64,000 bases of DNA from Pithys albifrons albifrons (taxonomy: Eukaryota; Chordata; Aves; Passeriformes; Thamnophilidae). The stretch lies in contig NC_092497.1 in NCBI RefSeq assembly GCF_047495875.1, positions 31,565,375 to 31,629,374 of the forward strand. Reading direction: 5' to 3'. The first letter of the stretch is position 1; every line of letters begins with the position of its first letter. Position numbers and translations under genes: made by a program. Under the pieces are notes generated by a model that did no database searches, was not told the DNA's origin, and saw only the letters and a program-made list of their open reading frames with translations. This document shows positions 48,701 through 55,392 of this stretch, piece by piece.

Positions 48701-51700
48701 TTATCTTAAAATATGAAATAGGGATTTTAAACCTATCCCTCTCTTTTCAGAGACCGAACCTTTAGTAAGCTTAGAGGAAAAGCAGAAGTTCAGACTGCAC
48801 ACACCAAGGCAAATTGCTGTCTTCTGGCTGAAGAGATATACAAGAGAAATATTAAAGGTATTCTATATCTCTGATTAATTTTAAGAATTTTAAAATGGTT
48901 AGTATGAACAGTTTCAGGTTTAAAAACGTATCCCAGTGAATGCTGAACTAAAATGATGGCTTATGCCCAGTTTTCTTACAGTTTGTATTTCTTTTTAGCA
49001 ATGTCTTTTTAAAATGTGGAGTTACATATGGTGCAATAAAGTTGCCTTCTTCATTACCCTCCTCCTCCCAAATAATAAATACAGTGTACAGCTTGTGTGA
49101 GCATATTCCAGTCTTTCCTGCCTTACTTTGCTAATCCACCTCAACCTGTGCTTGGTAGGATCAATGTCTTCTGATTTTAAAGTATAATTCAGTCTTCATC
49201 GCTCTGAGCCCTAGACATTTTGTGAACAAAGACTGAGGAGTATACTATGTTACATAGCTGTGTTAAGCATATGGACTGTTTTCTTCCAGGCATTCAGCCC
49301 AGACTATGAAAGGCATTTGGCTTTTGTCTTAGCTATGCTGGAACTCAAGTACCTAAGGAATAAAACAGCACTGTAGTAATTTGTTCAATTCCTACTTATT
49401 ACACAAATTTAATAAATTCTACTTTGCATGAGCCTTTGCTTGAACAGAGTTACTGGCTGGAACTTCTTTTTGTCATCTTCATCATCAGAAATTTACCTAC
49501 GACTATATCAATATGACACCCAAGAGAAGGCTCAGAAAAAGATCTGGCAAAAGCAAGCTGGGATTGTTCAAAAAAACAAAAAATTGTATCACAACACTGA
49601 AGGACAAAAGAAAACCTCATTCCCTTTTGTTATTTAAGAGAGCTTCAGTAACAGAGCCAATTTTTAAAATTGGTTCCCTTTCTTTTGTTTTTGCAAGTAA
49701 AATTGGTGTGAATTATTACATGCTGACTTCTACAAAGACAAGTGAGGTGAAGGACTGGGGGGGGGGAGCAACAAACCCTGCTTTGTTTCTATTCTTCTTC
49801 TGCCAAAATTGCAAGTAATGTCTTCTGTTGAAAGAATGAGTATGGAGTTGATAGATTTATGTAGTGAAGGTATTAATATAATGAAGTGTTCTATATAAGT
49901 CTTAATCACAAAGGCTGACAGATTTAGCCTGAGATATTTTGAATTTCTGAGATGTTTGGTGTGTCATCTTTCACCTGGCATCAGGATTTTCTTCTGGCTC
50001 TTCTTCAGATCTAATCAATTTTTGAAATCCAAAGAGCATTTAGAATGGGACTGAAGTTTTTATTAGGCAGAAACTAATGGTGTCTTTACATATAAGCATC
50101 AGCTCTCAGTTGCTTGTTGTTTTAATTTTTCACACTTATTTCAGCTTTACATGGTACTAGGGCTAGGGATTTTTTTCCAGATCATTTTCTTCTTATTATT
50201 ACTATTATTATTTATTTCTTTTTCCCCCTCCTTCACTACTGTAGCCAAGTCAGACAGCCTATTAAGAAACAGCAAACCATCTGTTAACAGATTTGAAGTT
50301 CTGAATTATACTTAAGTGTGTCGAGGCATTCGTGCTTAGCCAGAAATATTCATTTGAATTAAGCTATAAATGCTGTGTAAAAAGAACCATACATTTTAAT
50401 GTAGGTTCATGAATAAATTTAAGGGAGGGCAACTGCGCTCTGAAGTTTTATTGCTTCAAAACCTGGTATTTTTTGGTGTTCTGTGATCATTTGGTGCTTT
50501 TGTAGTGTGATTGAAGCTTTAAACCTTGAACCATAGGGGAGATAATTCTTGTGTTAAACCGCTTGCATTACAATTTTGTTGCTGGATCTTTGGTGGAACA
50601 GAAGCTCTGTGGGGGTTTTTTTTCTTAAAAGATGGTTAAAAAGGATAAAGAAAAATCTTACTTATTGAGTTTTCTGGTACATAGCCAGGTCTCCTAGTTC
50701 CAGGCACTTTGAGTATTTTCCTTAGTTGCTATCTTTTCTACTCTAGTGTAATATATTAATTTTTCATGATAGGAGAGACAGCCCTCCATAAAGCTTGCAT
50801 AAGTAACAATGTGGAGAGACTGATTCAGCTTCTTGCTTTCCCTGGAACAGACATAAATGTTAAAGGTAAGTTATTTGTTTTCTCTAGAGAACTAAGAAAT
50901 TAAGCCAGATAAAGAACTCTCTTAATATCTATTTGGTAATAAAGTTTGTATTTATACTATTGAGACTGTCTTTATTATTTTAAACAACACAAAATGAAGA
51001 CTTTATAGCAAACATTGACATAAGATGAATTTATAAGTAGAGCGTGTTTTACTATCACCTTTTCTACTGATTTTTAAAAATGCTATTTACTTTTTTCAGA
51101 TGTTTTTCATTGGAATTTCTTGTTTTGATATCATAGGCTGCCACTCTAGCCATCATGAACACTAAAAAGTAAAGTATTTTGCTGCCTAATTAATGTTAAC
51201 ATTTTAGTACTATTTCTGCTGTTTTAAAACTTCCCTTCATTTATAATGCAGACTATGCTGGCTGGACACCTTTGCATGAAGCCTGTAACCATGGCAGCAT
51301 AATGTGTGTCAGTGAAATTTTGCGGCGTTGTCCAGAGGTAGACCTGCTCAGTCAAGTGGACGGCGTGACTCCTTTGCATGATGCACTATCAAATGGACAC
51401 ATAGAAATTGGCAAGCTGCTACTTCAGCATGGGGGTGAGTGCATTTGTGCTAAACTGGTGTAGAGAAATTACCTATATGACGTTCATGATGTTTTTCTTA
51501 ATAGTTGTTTAAAATGCAGTGTTATTGGGGAACATGTATTTTAAAGCATTTTTAAGCCAAGCTGGTTTGGTTACAATAAAAATATTACTGTTTTCACAAT
51601 TATCTTGGTCAGCTGATTATGAAGTTAACTGGGATTTTCCCAAATTTTTTCCAATATGTTGATGTTTTTATTCTGCATTTTACACCATATGCATTGTAAC

Positions 51701-54700
51701 TATATTCTCTGTACTCATTAATGAAGCTGAAGATTGCCTAGCCAGCAAGCAAGGCTAAGGATTTTCTTTTGGTTTGATCAATTTTTACCACAGTGCCAAA
51801 ATAGATCAGTAAATCTCTATATAAATCATATGTTTCAATATAAATTTGTTCAGCATTTATGAAAATTAATGTGATGGTCTTTGAAGAACACATTTAGCTT
51901 GGTAATTGGTTCAAGAAAGGAATCTATATTTTAATGATGATAACTGCTCTTTAGGGATAATAGTGGGAGGGATGCCTTAGTTTCTAAAAAAAGATACTTT
52001 GCCCCTTAGGCATGCCATGACAAATGTTTTAAACACATGATAAATGTTTTAAACTATTTTTTGTTCAGAGAGAGGGTATTCGTATCTTGTTTTGAAATAT
52101 GTACTATATCAATGTATTTAACATAGCATATTTAAAAAACCCCAAAACCAAACCTCTGCAAAGAATGGTCTTGGGTATCAACTCTTCCTTCTTTAGTTAA
52201 TTTACTGAAGTGAATGTTTTTTGATATCTGTACAATTGACCTACTCTATCAGCATAAACTGTATTTTATGTGCCAAGTCAATTTTTTCAATAAAAATCTT
52301 CTGTGTATAGTCTTGAGGAATAGGAGTGCACTGTGTTTAGATGGCCTATTAAATAAGGTAGAGAAACAAAATTTTATTTCAGTCTGTATTTACTGTCTTC
52401 TCCTGCCCCCTAAGGGCTGTGTCTGTTTATGTTGTGCAAGTACTGGATCATAATCAATACGTTCCTGTGCAGTTCTACCTCTGTGTTGGAGGAGCCTCAG
52501 TTCTGTGTCTCCCAGGTGTTTTATATATTTACTAAACCGTGTATCTAGCATGCCAAACCAATACCTGGGCTCAGTTCAATCAGTCTAAGTGATGCATCAG
52601 CCAATATTCTAGAAAGCCCAGCTCCTCAGCTGGAAGTGGCATTGCACTGGCAGATGTGCAGTTTTCCTAGGCTATTGTAAAGAATTGGTAGAGGATGGTC
52701 TTCTTGTTGATGCTTAGAGTTTTTTGATTTTTTAAATTTTTATAGATTTTAAAAGTAGCTACCGTGAATGTAGATTTTAATGCACCAGTATTTCTAGCAA
52801 AAGAAACCCCATACCGATATCCCCATATCAATCCCTCAAAATTCCATTAGCTATCTAATCTTCCTAAAATTCCATTAGCTATCTAATCTTCTTTTCAAGG
52901 TAGAAATGCATAAAAACATCTTAAGGCCTGCACCAGGAGACATAAACATAGGCAGAGTGAGCTCAAAGTCCAGAATGCTGGAAAGCCTCCAAGGACCTGA
53001 CATGATACGAGGAAGACAAAGATGATGAAGGAGGGGTCCCAAACTCCCCCAGATTCAATTCCTGATGGGGTGTGCCAGGGGGTGGAATGGGGCAGAACTG
53101 GGGTGTGGCAGAATGAGGATTGGGTGGACATTATTATAAAAACCGTGGAACCAGTGTGTCAGGGCACGCATGTGGATATGCATTCCTGACGCCTGGGAGG
53201 CTCAGTAAAACTTCTGCTCTTTTATCTTATCTCCTACTAAAATTGGCCTGGAGGTTTTTCTCTGCAGTGTTTTAAGACAACATTGTCTTAGAGGAAGAGT
53301 TCTACTTGCACTTGCATTCATCAAGGTTTTCTGGAAACTGTAAGACTGTGTATATTCTTATCTTTGCCTTTGACACTCTGAGTTATGGCCTGATGAGCAA
53401 CTGACAAGACTGTGATAGAAAACATCTTACCCAATTCAGTGTGGATTTACTTAGCTCAATAACTTAGGACACATCTATCTGAAAACTTACTCGGTTTTCT
53501 GTCTCTAAAAACCTTCAGCTTGCAGGAGATTTAATGATACTAAATAATCAGTAATGATACTACAGCTTAAATCAGAGCAAAGTTAAAATGTCTAGTATGG
53601 ATATGTAAAGCGGGGATATGTAACTTTATGCAATAAAATGTATTTCTGAAGAAGTATTCAAGTTAAAGTGACATCATTACTTTAGCCTAGTAACCCAAAT
53701 TTATATAAGTAGATTTCTGATGTGTTCATCATTGCAAAACACCTATAGTGTCTTAGCAACCATCATTTTTTCTTACTGATGCAGCCTGTCTTAAACGTAT
53801 CAAGAAATGTGTAAGCTGTTTGAACATTTATTAGGTCCATTTATTAAACAGGAAATACCAAAAGAATGCAGTGTAGTCTGAAAAGTAAGCATCCCATTTA
53901 CTTACTTCAATTCTATTTATTAGAGAAATTATGGGTTGCATTTCAGAAGTCTGTCAAGACCAAATTTTGAAACTCAGTTGTTGGGGAAGACTTGGATTCC
54001 TACTTCAATAGTTTACCTTGCTGCATATCCTAAGGCAAGATTGGCCACACCATCCAGAAAAGTAAAATAAAAACCATCACAGTAACATGCCTTAAATTTG
54101 AAGTGTCAGCAAAAAACCTCATATATAAAGTACTTAATACAATTTTGGTACAGTAGTAAGATTACCTTTTTCCATACGCTGTGTAAATTAAGACAATATG
54201 CTAAAGAAAACGTTACAAAGTGTCTTTCTGCATGTTCTAGATTGTATTGCAAATATATAATTCATCAGTTACATCAACATAATTAACCATGAAAAGGAAC
54301 TTAAACAGACTCCCAGCTACTGGCAAAAAACATTCCAAAATCTTGCTTGTCTGCTAAATCGAATGTGCTGTTGTTAATAATGTTTATATTTTCTCTGCAG
54401 GACCAGTCCTTCTACAGCAGAGGAGCTCCAGTGGAAAATTGCCACTAGATTGTGTGGAGTCGATAGTAGTAAAGGAAGAACTTTTGAATCTTGTTCACCC
54501 AGATGAGAGTATTGAAAGCTTTTATGAGTGCACAGAACAAGAGTTTTGCAGTCAGCAGAGAGAACTGTGTTTGATTTTATTTAATAAGATGCTGCTGAAT
54601 TTTTGTTCAGTTTATAATTTGTCTTCACCCTTGACTTTAACTCTCAAAGAGGTAGCTTGTTCAAATGTACTTCCATTGATGGCTTTTAGTAACTCTAAGA

Positions 54701-54897
54701 CGAAAAATGCATTTTCTGAAGATTGGTTGGTAGATACATATTTTAGAGAGCTAGAAACTTTTCAAAAGCTACCGCAGTTTCTTCAAGAAGTATCTGCAAA
54801 CATGCTTTTCTTCCCTGGAGAACAGATGAAAGCCTTGTTAGCAACTCTGCAAACTATGGTAGAAGCATATCAGCTCTTAAAACTTTTTAGCAGTTAA
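12650..54897 (+). CDS. SLF1: SMC5-SMC6 complex localization factor 1 (SLF1/ANKRD32), 17 coding exons
   Basis: SLF1 works in the nucleus. With SLF2 it links RAD18, bound at ubiquitin-marked DNA damage such as interstrand crosslinks, to the SMC5/6 complex (known for the family). Coding exons: 12650-12763, 12923-12998, 15926-16166, 18210-18372, 26206-26337, 27543-27596, 32273-32428, 32968-33134, 34461-34598, 35283-35448, 43632-43779, 46282-46427, 48120-48286, 48751-48857, 50773-50865, 51252-51434, 54401-54897. All junctions are AG/GT and the phases join to 915 codons. Residues 4-75 and about 112-198 are BRCT domains; 199-260 are a linker; about 261-570 are helical (the NSE5/6-like middle); 659-751 hold three ankyrin units; 752-915 are C-terminal. 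The human protein is about 1,060 residues, so the linker is short here or an exon was missed. The codon aligned with the human initiator Met is GTG (12650), so the true start probably lies in an unresolved exon 1. Confidence 0.93.
12923..12998 (+). CDS. SLF1: SLF1 exon, BRCT1 middle
   Basis: The acceptor is tttgttag and the donor gctg/gtgagt. It codes for YRNCTHLVAKKLCKSEKIL and AACAA, the classic BRCT 'THL.A......K...A...G' pattern. It runs from phase 0 to phase 1; the split codon makes the conserved Gly of the BRCT GxW signature. Confidence 0.95.
12999..15925. other. SLF1 intron after the BRCT1 exon; no gene seen
   Basis: AT-rich intron with no recognised exon or well-defined repeat. A GC-richer patch at about 13.56-13.90 kb stands out in composition and may be an old repeat, but I could not classify it. 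A weak antisense CR1-tail-like stretch lies near 13.03-13.08 kb. Confidence 0.6.
15926..16166 (+). CDS. SLF1: SLF1 exon, end of BRCT1 and start of BRCT2
   Basis: The acceptor is gctttttag and the donor agaag/gtagga. It codes for GKWVLTKEYI (the BRCT1 helix with the invariant Trp), the very conserved block EWGYKIEKD, APKRWREEL, then GAFHRWKVVLLV, which opens BRCT2. Phases are 1 to 2. This is the best-conserved segment and the main identification of the gene. Confidence 0.97.
18210..18372 (+). CDS. SLF1: SLF1 exon, BRCT2
   Basis: The acceptor is tttatttag and the donor ttgag/gtaagt. It codes for RVLQAGKATI, NITHIFIGNK and YPFQYLGHYLFE, matching the second BRCT domain of SLF1 (strand, THI motif, last helix). 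Phases are 2 to 0. The next intron is about 7.8 kb and contains the ERVL provirus. Confidence 0.95.
20517..21038 (-). pseudogene. ERVL reverse transcriptase, palm and fingers part
   Basis: 173 codons. Visible motifs: DYRGLNEVT (motif 1-2), WYATIDIANAFFSIPL (motif A with the first catalytic Asp), FAFTWRGVQYTWNRL, then YIDDVIVWG (the catalytic DD pair). The usual L-P-Q-G reads LLQG. The frame ends at the truncated edge of the provirus, so the connection, RNase H and integrase are missing. The type matches ERVL, class III. Confidence 0.9.
21168..21614 (-). pseudogene. ERVL retroviral-type aspartic protease, degenerate
   Basis: The core aligns as QALVNTGAQCTLMP, followed by PSILGIDYLKKGHF (the conserved flap-side GxDxL motif) and GYRWVFGVATV. 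The usual catalytic Asp of D-T/S-G is Asn here, so this copy would be inactive even if the frame were open. It lies between gag and RT as expected. Confidence 0.8.
21678..21908 (-). pseudogene. ERVL gag end, basic/charged segment before protease
   Basis: 76 codons beginning MKKWHGEPTPKPEARLQELK, rich in Lys and Glu, located where a nucleocapsid end would be. No CCHC zinc knuckle is visible, which fits ERVL elements and their spumavirus relatives but could also be due to decay. Confidence 0.45.
22191..23121 (-). pseudogene. ERVL gag-like region: SR-rich part and conserved capsid-like part
   Basis: Two broken frames. The upstream part (23121-22708) is rich in RSLSP, RRRSPSP and RSSSS motifs, reminiscent of SR repeats. 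The downstream part (22469-22191) contains AMLEIIFSDPGYYDI and PTRPMWDKVM-like wording, more ordered and possibly capsid. Frames are separated by stop codons and shifts. The family-level gag call is by position. Confidence 0.5.
23471..24217 (-). pseudogene. ERVL gag-like region with 35-38 residue tandem repeats
   Basis: 248 codons. The middle consists of about four tandem copies of a unit containing SVETQTQAAELEVAISTKPT, spaced 114, 105 and 114 bp apart (unit starts near 23587, 23701, 23806 and 23920). It ends in a basic patch followed by an acidic run made by a TTC-rich stretch. Low-complexity Gln/Thr-rich repeats of this type are not a catalytic domain; the location between the leader and the protease places it in gag. 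Confidence 0.6.
24090..24740 (-). pseudogene. ERVL leader/gag-start open frame with hydrophobic N-terminus (216 codons)
   Basis: This is the first long frame after the primer-binding site. Residues about 8-32 are strongly hydrophobic (LLLEVILLFYILMLVTLVPV), like a signal or membrane segment, and residues about 84-105 form a second hydrophobic stretch. Between them are three short imperfect repeats with the pattern GLL.C/G. The end overlaps the next gag frame (24217-23471) in another register, so both may once have been one polyprotein broken by a frameshift. I do not recognise a domain; the gag assignment comes from position alone. Confidence 0.5.
24987..25004 (-). other. Primer-binding site complementary to tRNA-Ile
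   Basis: The plus-strand 18-mer tccccgtacgggccacca is identical, including the CCA end, to the 3' end of vertebrate tRNA-Ile (AAU) as I remember it; on the element's own strand it is the complementary binding site. It sits just downstream of the LTR and 246 bp before the first gag-like start. This fixes the direction and the LTR edge of the provirus. Confidence 0.85.
25005..25498 (-). repeat. 5' LTR of the ERVL element
   Basis: It lies directly upstream of the primer-binding site on the minus strand. A likely 3' end is the ACA complementary to tgtctcagg at about 25012, leaving a short spacer before the binding site. A TATA-like motif (ttataaaat on the minus strand, about 25140) is followed by a T-rich R/U5. 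The outer border near 25498 is an estimate; no second LTR exists in the window to define it. Confidence 0.65.
26206..26337 (+). CDS. SLF1: SLF1 linker exon A
   Basis: The acceptor is tctgcacag and the donor gctgtg/gtaagt, with phase 0 at both ends and 44 codons. The start NEIQN matches the human sequence right after BRCT2, and the end (KMKNAVIKHMYFA) matches the human end of the linker, where human has far more residues between the two. Homology is modest but the frame and splice sites are good. Confidence 0.8.
27543..27596 (+). CDS. SLF1: SLF1 linker exon B (18 codons)
   Basis: A 54-bp exon with a strong pyrimidine tract and acceptor (ctgttttacag) and donor ccacag/gtaag, phase 0 at both ends. 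It codes for residues resembling the human stretch between the linker and the helical middle. Its small size makes the call rest mainly on splice sites and phase. Confidence 0.75.
27950..28032. repeat. 83-bp direct repeat, left copy (target-site duplication of the SINE)
   Basis: The 83 bases from aaataaatac to gcctctta recur at 28345-28427 with no mismatch at a constant offset of 395 bp. They flank the SINE exactly on both sides. Confidence 0.95.
28033..28344 (+). mobile_element. 5S rRNA-headed SINE, young copy
   Basis: About 312 bp. The head (28033 to about 28149) is 5S rRNA sequence with the core atctcggaagctaagcaggg and the promoter boxes. The middle (about 28151-28292) matches the 5' untranslated part of the RTE LINE at 42470-42617 in this same window, and the tail (about 28300-28334) matches the LINE 3' end at 38903-38940 (cttcgttcgcgaag), followed by a short AC repeat. 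It is therefore a non-autonomous element presumably moved by that LINE type. It is flanked by perfect 83-bp repeats and sits in SLF1 intron 7, sense to the gene. Confidence 0.92.
28079..28123 (+). promoter_or_regulatory. Internal 5S-type RNA polymerase III promoter of the SINE
   Basis: Box A (28079-28093, close to the 5S consensus agctaagcagggtc) and box C (28106-28123, with ggatgggaga) are both present at the spacing found in 5S rRNA genes. These are the sites bound by TFIIIA and TFIIIC in 5S genes, so this copy could still be transcribed. The match to a 5S gene is read by eye. Confidence 0.8.
28345..28427. repeat. 83-bp direct repeat, right copy
   Basis: Identical to 27950-28032. The identity ends exactly after cctctta, where the left copy continues into the SINE head and the right copy into unique intron sequence. 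Confidence 0.95.
30190..30392 (+). repeat. CR1 LINE 3' end, plus orientation
   Basis: It reads as the CR1 3' region: 'cttccccagaagggttgtca', 'agcactggaataggctg', 'atttagaagatatgtagatg', 'ggttggactcaatgtgttag' and a 'tttctcaacctaaactg' end. It is diverged and 5'-truncated, and lies in SLF1 intron 7. Confidence 0.8.
31118..31427 (+). mobile_element. 5S rRNA-headed SINE, older copy
   Basis: About 310 bp, same architecture as the copy at 28033: the same aggcagttaaatgcc start, 5S head, LINE-5' body, LINE-3' tail (cccttcccaactcttcattc) and an ACAT/ATAC tail. It differs by many substitutions, including in box A/C. A 13-bp target-site duplication (tacttttctctgg at 31105-31117 and 31428-31440) has one mismatch. 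Older than its neighbour by divergence. Confidence 0.9.
32273..32428 (+). CDS. SLF1: SLF1 exon, start of helical middle region
   Basis: The acceptor is catttctag and the donor ttcttg/gtgaga, phase 0 at both ends. It codes for WYILQGLVEEQLFPDVITEL and PPVQLLHSLLEYVF, aligning with the human segment containing LIESLIEGHFF and LHALLENVL. Helical leucine-rich pattern. Confidence 0.92.
32968..33134 (+). CDS. SLF1: SLF1 exon, helical middle with CPIC motif
   Basis: The acceptor is tttattacag and the donor gtaag/gtaaga, phases 0 to 2. It codes for DPPWKSLSMLKYYLDLLQCP and the CPIC pair (residues 352 and 355), then GTWSLIEMLVR. The human protein keeps the paired cysteines at this place. Confidence 0.95.
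34461..34598 (+). CDS. SLF1: SLF1 exon, helical middle with second cysteine cluster
   Basis: The acceptor is tatttttcag and the donor aaaag/gtgggg, phase 2 at both ends. It codes for CLYCKTICH (Cys 370, 373, 377) and KTLLKFFFDLVKAEVEFL. The donor is preceded by a seven-A run and followed by gtgggg, which is weaker than its neighbours. Confidence 0.93.
35283..35448 (+). CDS. SLF1: SLF1 exon, helical middle
   Basis: The acceptor follows a long T tract (tttttttttacag) and the donor is aatgat/gtgagt, phases 2 to 0. It codes for LLKTFWVGSGTSVLFTKHIN and WVILSHRELN, matching the human LLEIFWSGSETSGLLTK region. Confidence 0.95.
38085..38290 (-). repeat. Possible old CR1 fragment, antisense
   Basis: The stretch around 'aaaaacattcagtgatggag' and 'gctaccaccccac' resembles an antisense, decayed CR1 3' part. 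The match is weak and borders are uncertain. Confidence 0.35.
38878..38886. repeat. Target-site duplication of the RTE LINE, left
   Basis: ataatagat, repeated at 42891-42899. Longer matching with a gap (agtagaataatagat against agtataatagat) supports a true duplication rather than chance. Confidence 0.75.
38934..39470 (-). pseudogene. RTE LINE C-terminal region with Cys/His motif
   Basis: Wording MLMRMQLCWAEHVSRMEDHS, RKRGAPKKRYKDSLKQHL and WRHTIHNAAASFE is the usual C-terminal part of RTE-like ORFs (seen in many animal genomes). It ends with a Cys-x3-Cys and His-containing tail (FCDRTCLSRTSLFSHQHTF), resembling a small zinc-binding motif. Confidence 0.75.
39501..40921 (-). pseudogene. RTE LINE reverse transcriptase domain, interrupted
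   Basis: Reads through several frames: TGKAAGVDGIPPEIWKHGG (upstream part), CGFRANRSTTDVVFVLRQLQ, LTKAFDTVSRKGLW (catalytic Asp), SGVKQGW, then FADDAALVAHTEAALQ (catalytic DD) and LKSVQQFTYLGSIISSDG. The order matches RTE-clade reverse transcriptase. Stops and shifts near 40.44 and 39.96-39.80 kb show that it is inactive. Confidence 0.9.
41400..42135 (-). pseudogene. RTE LINE endonuclease domain, frameshifted
   Basis: The N-terminal part (from 42133) contains LACWNTRTM and DITALSEVHL, the first blocks of the APE-type endonuclease. The rest continues in another register with LGDFNARVG (catalytic Asp and Asn) and HPRSKHWHLTDYILV (C-terminal Asp and His side). This domain nicks target DNA to start target-primed reverse transcription. 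At least one frameshift near 41.77 kb makes it non-functional. Confidence 0.85.
42891..42899. repeat. Target-site duplication of the RTE LINE, right
   Basis: Second copy of ataatagat immediately beyond the 5' end of the LINE. It marks a complete insertion, unlike the usual 5'-truncated LINE copies. Confidence 0.75.
43632..43779 (+). CDS. SLF1: SLF1 exon, helical middle
   Basis: The acceptor is ttttttttttag and the donor gatg/gtaagt, phases 0 to 1. It codes for EIADILNALLGIVVEYWIIT and DDLAQYLAVSCD. The intron before it contains the 4-kb RTE LINE. Confidence 0.95.
43860..44535 (-). repeat. Solo-LTR-like block, antisense, in SLF1 intron 12
   Basis: GC-richer than the surrounding intron. On the minus strand a TATA-type motif (gggtatataatc, about 44201-44210) is followed about 250 bp later by ATTAAA-type poly(A) wording near 43926. 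A start TGTGTGGG at about 44534 is plausible. No internal retroviral genes are present, so a solo LTR of an avian ERV is the likely identity; family and exact borders are not determined. Confidence 0.55.
46282..46427 (+). CDS. SLF1: SLF1 exon, helical middle
   Basis: The acceptor is cttttatccag and the donor aaaata/gtaagt, phases 1 to 0. It codes for LWLQMFVAEAILKQMCLQ and SEPLSLQKI, closely matching human. Confidence 0.95.
48120..48286 (+). CDS. SLF1: SLF1 exon, basic region before the ankyrin repeats
   Basis: The acceptor is ttgcaacag and the donor gtacc/gtaagt, phases 0 to 2. It starts VCSYSPAL (human VYSYLPAL) and continues with a basic stretch, KIHKAEKRKIGQQPFPESQ. This region is poorly conserved and probably flexible. 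Confidence 0.9.
48751..48857 (+). CDS. SLF1: SLF1 exon, linker to the ankyrin repeats
   Basis: The acceptor is ctcttttcag and the donor aaag/gtattc, phases 2 to 1. It codes for a variable, basic segment ending KRNIK before the first ankyrin unit. It is identified by position, phase and splice sites more than by sequence identity. Confidence 0.85.
50773..50865 (+). CDS. SLF1: SLF1 exon, ankyrin repeat 1
   Basis: The acceptor is ttcatgatag and the donor taaag/gtaagt, phase 1 at both ends. It codes for GETALHKACISNNVERLIQL followed by PGTDINVKD, a full ankyrin consensus unit (xTALHxA...LL..G.D.N..D). Confidence 0.97.
51252..51434 (+). CDS. SLF1: SLF1 exon, ankyrin repeats 2 and 3
   Basis: The acceptor is tataatgcag and the donor atgggg/gtgagt, phase 1 at both ends. 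It codes for AGWTPLHEACNHG and GVTPLHDALSNGHIEIGKLL, two tandem ankyrin units almost identical to human. These are the strongest domain matches in the window. Confidence 0.98.
52823..52891. repeat. 28-bp tandem duplication
   Basis: The 26 bases starting aaaattccattagctatcta occur at 52838-52863 and again at 52866-52891, separated by two bases. Only two copies are present. Confidence 0.85.
52908..53285 (+). repeat. LTR-like block, plus strand, in SLF1 intron 17
   Basis: The block is GC-richer than its surroundings and holds a good TATA box (ttattataaaaaccgtgg, about 53133) followed by AATAAA-like wording (cagtaaaactt) and a pyrimidine-rich end near 53285 (gacaaca). This matches the layout of a short LTR in the sense direction. 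No internal genes and no certain target-site duplication were found, so the call is tentative. Confidence 0.4.
54401..54897 (+). CDS. SLF1: SLF1 terminal coding exon
   Basis: The acceptor is ttctctgcag; the exon is open for 165 codons to TAA at 54895-54897. It starts GPVLLQQRSSSGKLPLD, completing the last ankyrin unit, and continues with a helical C-terminal part (KMLLNFCSVYNLSS, FQKLPQFLQEV) that aligns with the human C-terminus. The ending residues differ from human, as is common in this protein. Confidence 0.95.
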
Positions 54898-55392
54898 CTT
54901 CCTACCAACCACATTGGCTGAATCTTGAGTGATAACCTTTGATAGGGACCTAACTTTTCTCCAACAACCAAAGAAGTACAAATTTCACAGTCCTACACAA
55001 GCCCCTACATGTTGGTATCTCCCATATTGTTAGTAGTTTCCTATGGCAGATCCTGAAAGTCGCATACACTGATTCAACACATTTTTTAGGCAAAATTTTT
55101 CCAGTACCAATGCCATCTAGTTGCCTGACACATCTGGATATCTGTGTTCTTCTTAGGAGAGTGCTATACCATTTACACATACACAACTTTGTATTTTCTA
55201 TCTTGGAAGTCTTTGTTACCTGTCTCATGCCATAGATCACTTTGGTTTTCAGAGGTAATGACCCTAAATTTAAACTAAGTAGTTGATTGTTTCATTCCCT
55301 GAGAAAATCTTGTGCCTTCATATCTTAATATCCTTTAATAAAGCTAATGTTGTAAATATCTGTCATGAAATAAAAACAAATGGAGAAACAAA
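54898..55392 (+). other. SLF1: SLF1 3' untranslated region with two AATAAA signals
   Basis: After the stop codon there are AATAAA hexamers at 55337-55342 and 55369-55374, the second about 20 bp before a likely cleavage zone. No splice site or other gene intervenes. The exact cleavage point is inferred. Confidence 0.7.

Noticed and set aside
49428..49818. Two overlapping open frames in SLF1 intron 15
   Set aside because: Low-complexity Lys-rich translation without splice sites in the right phase; no similarity recognised.
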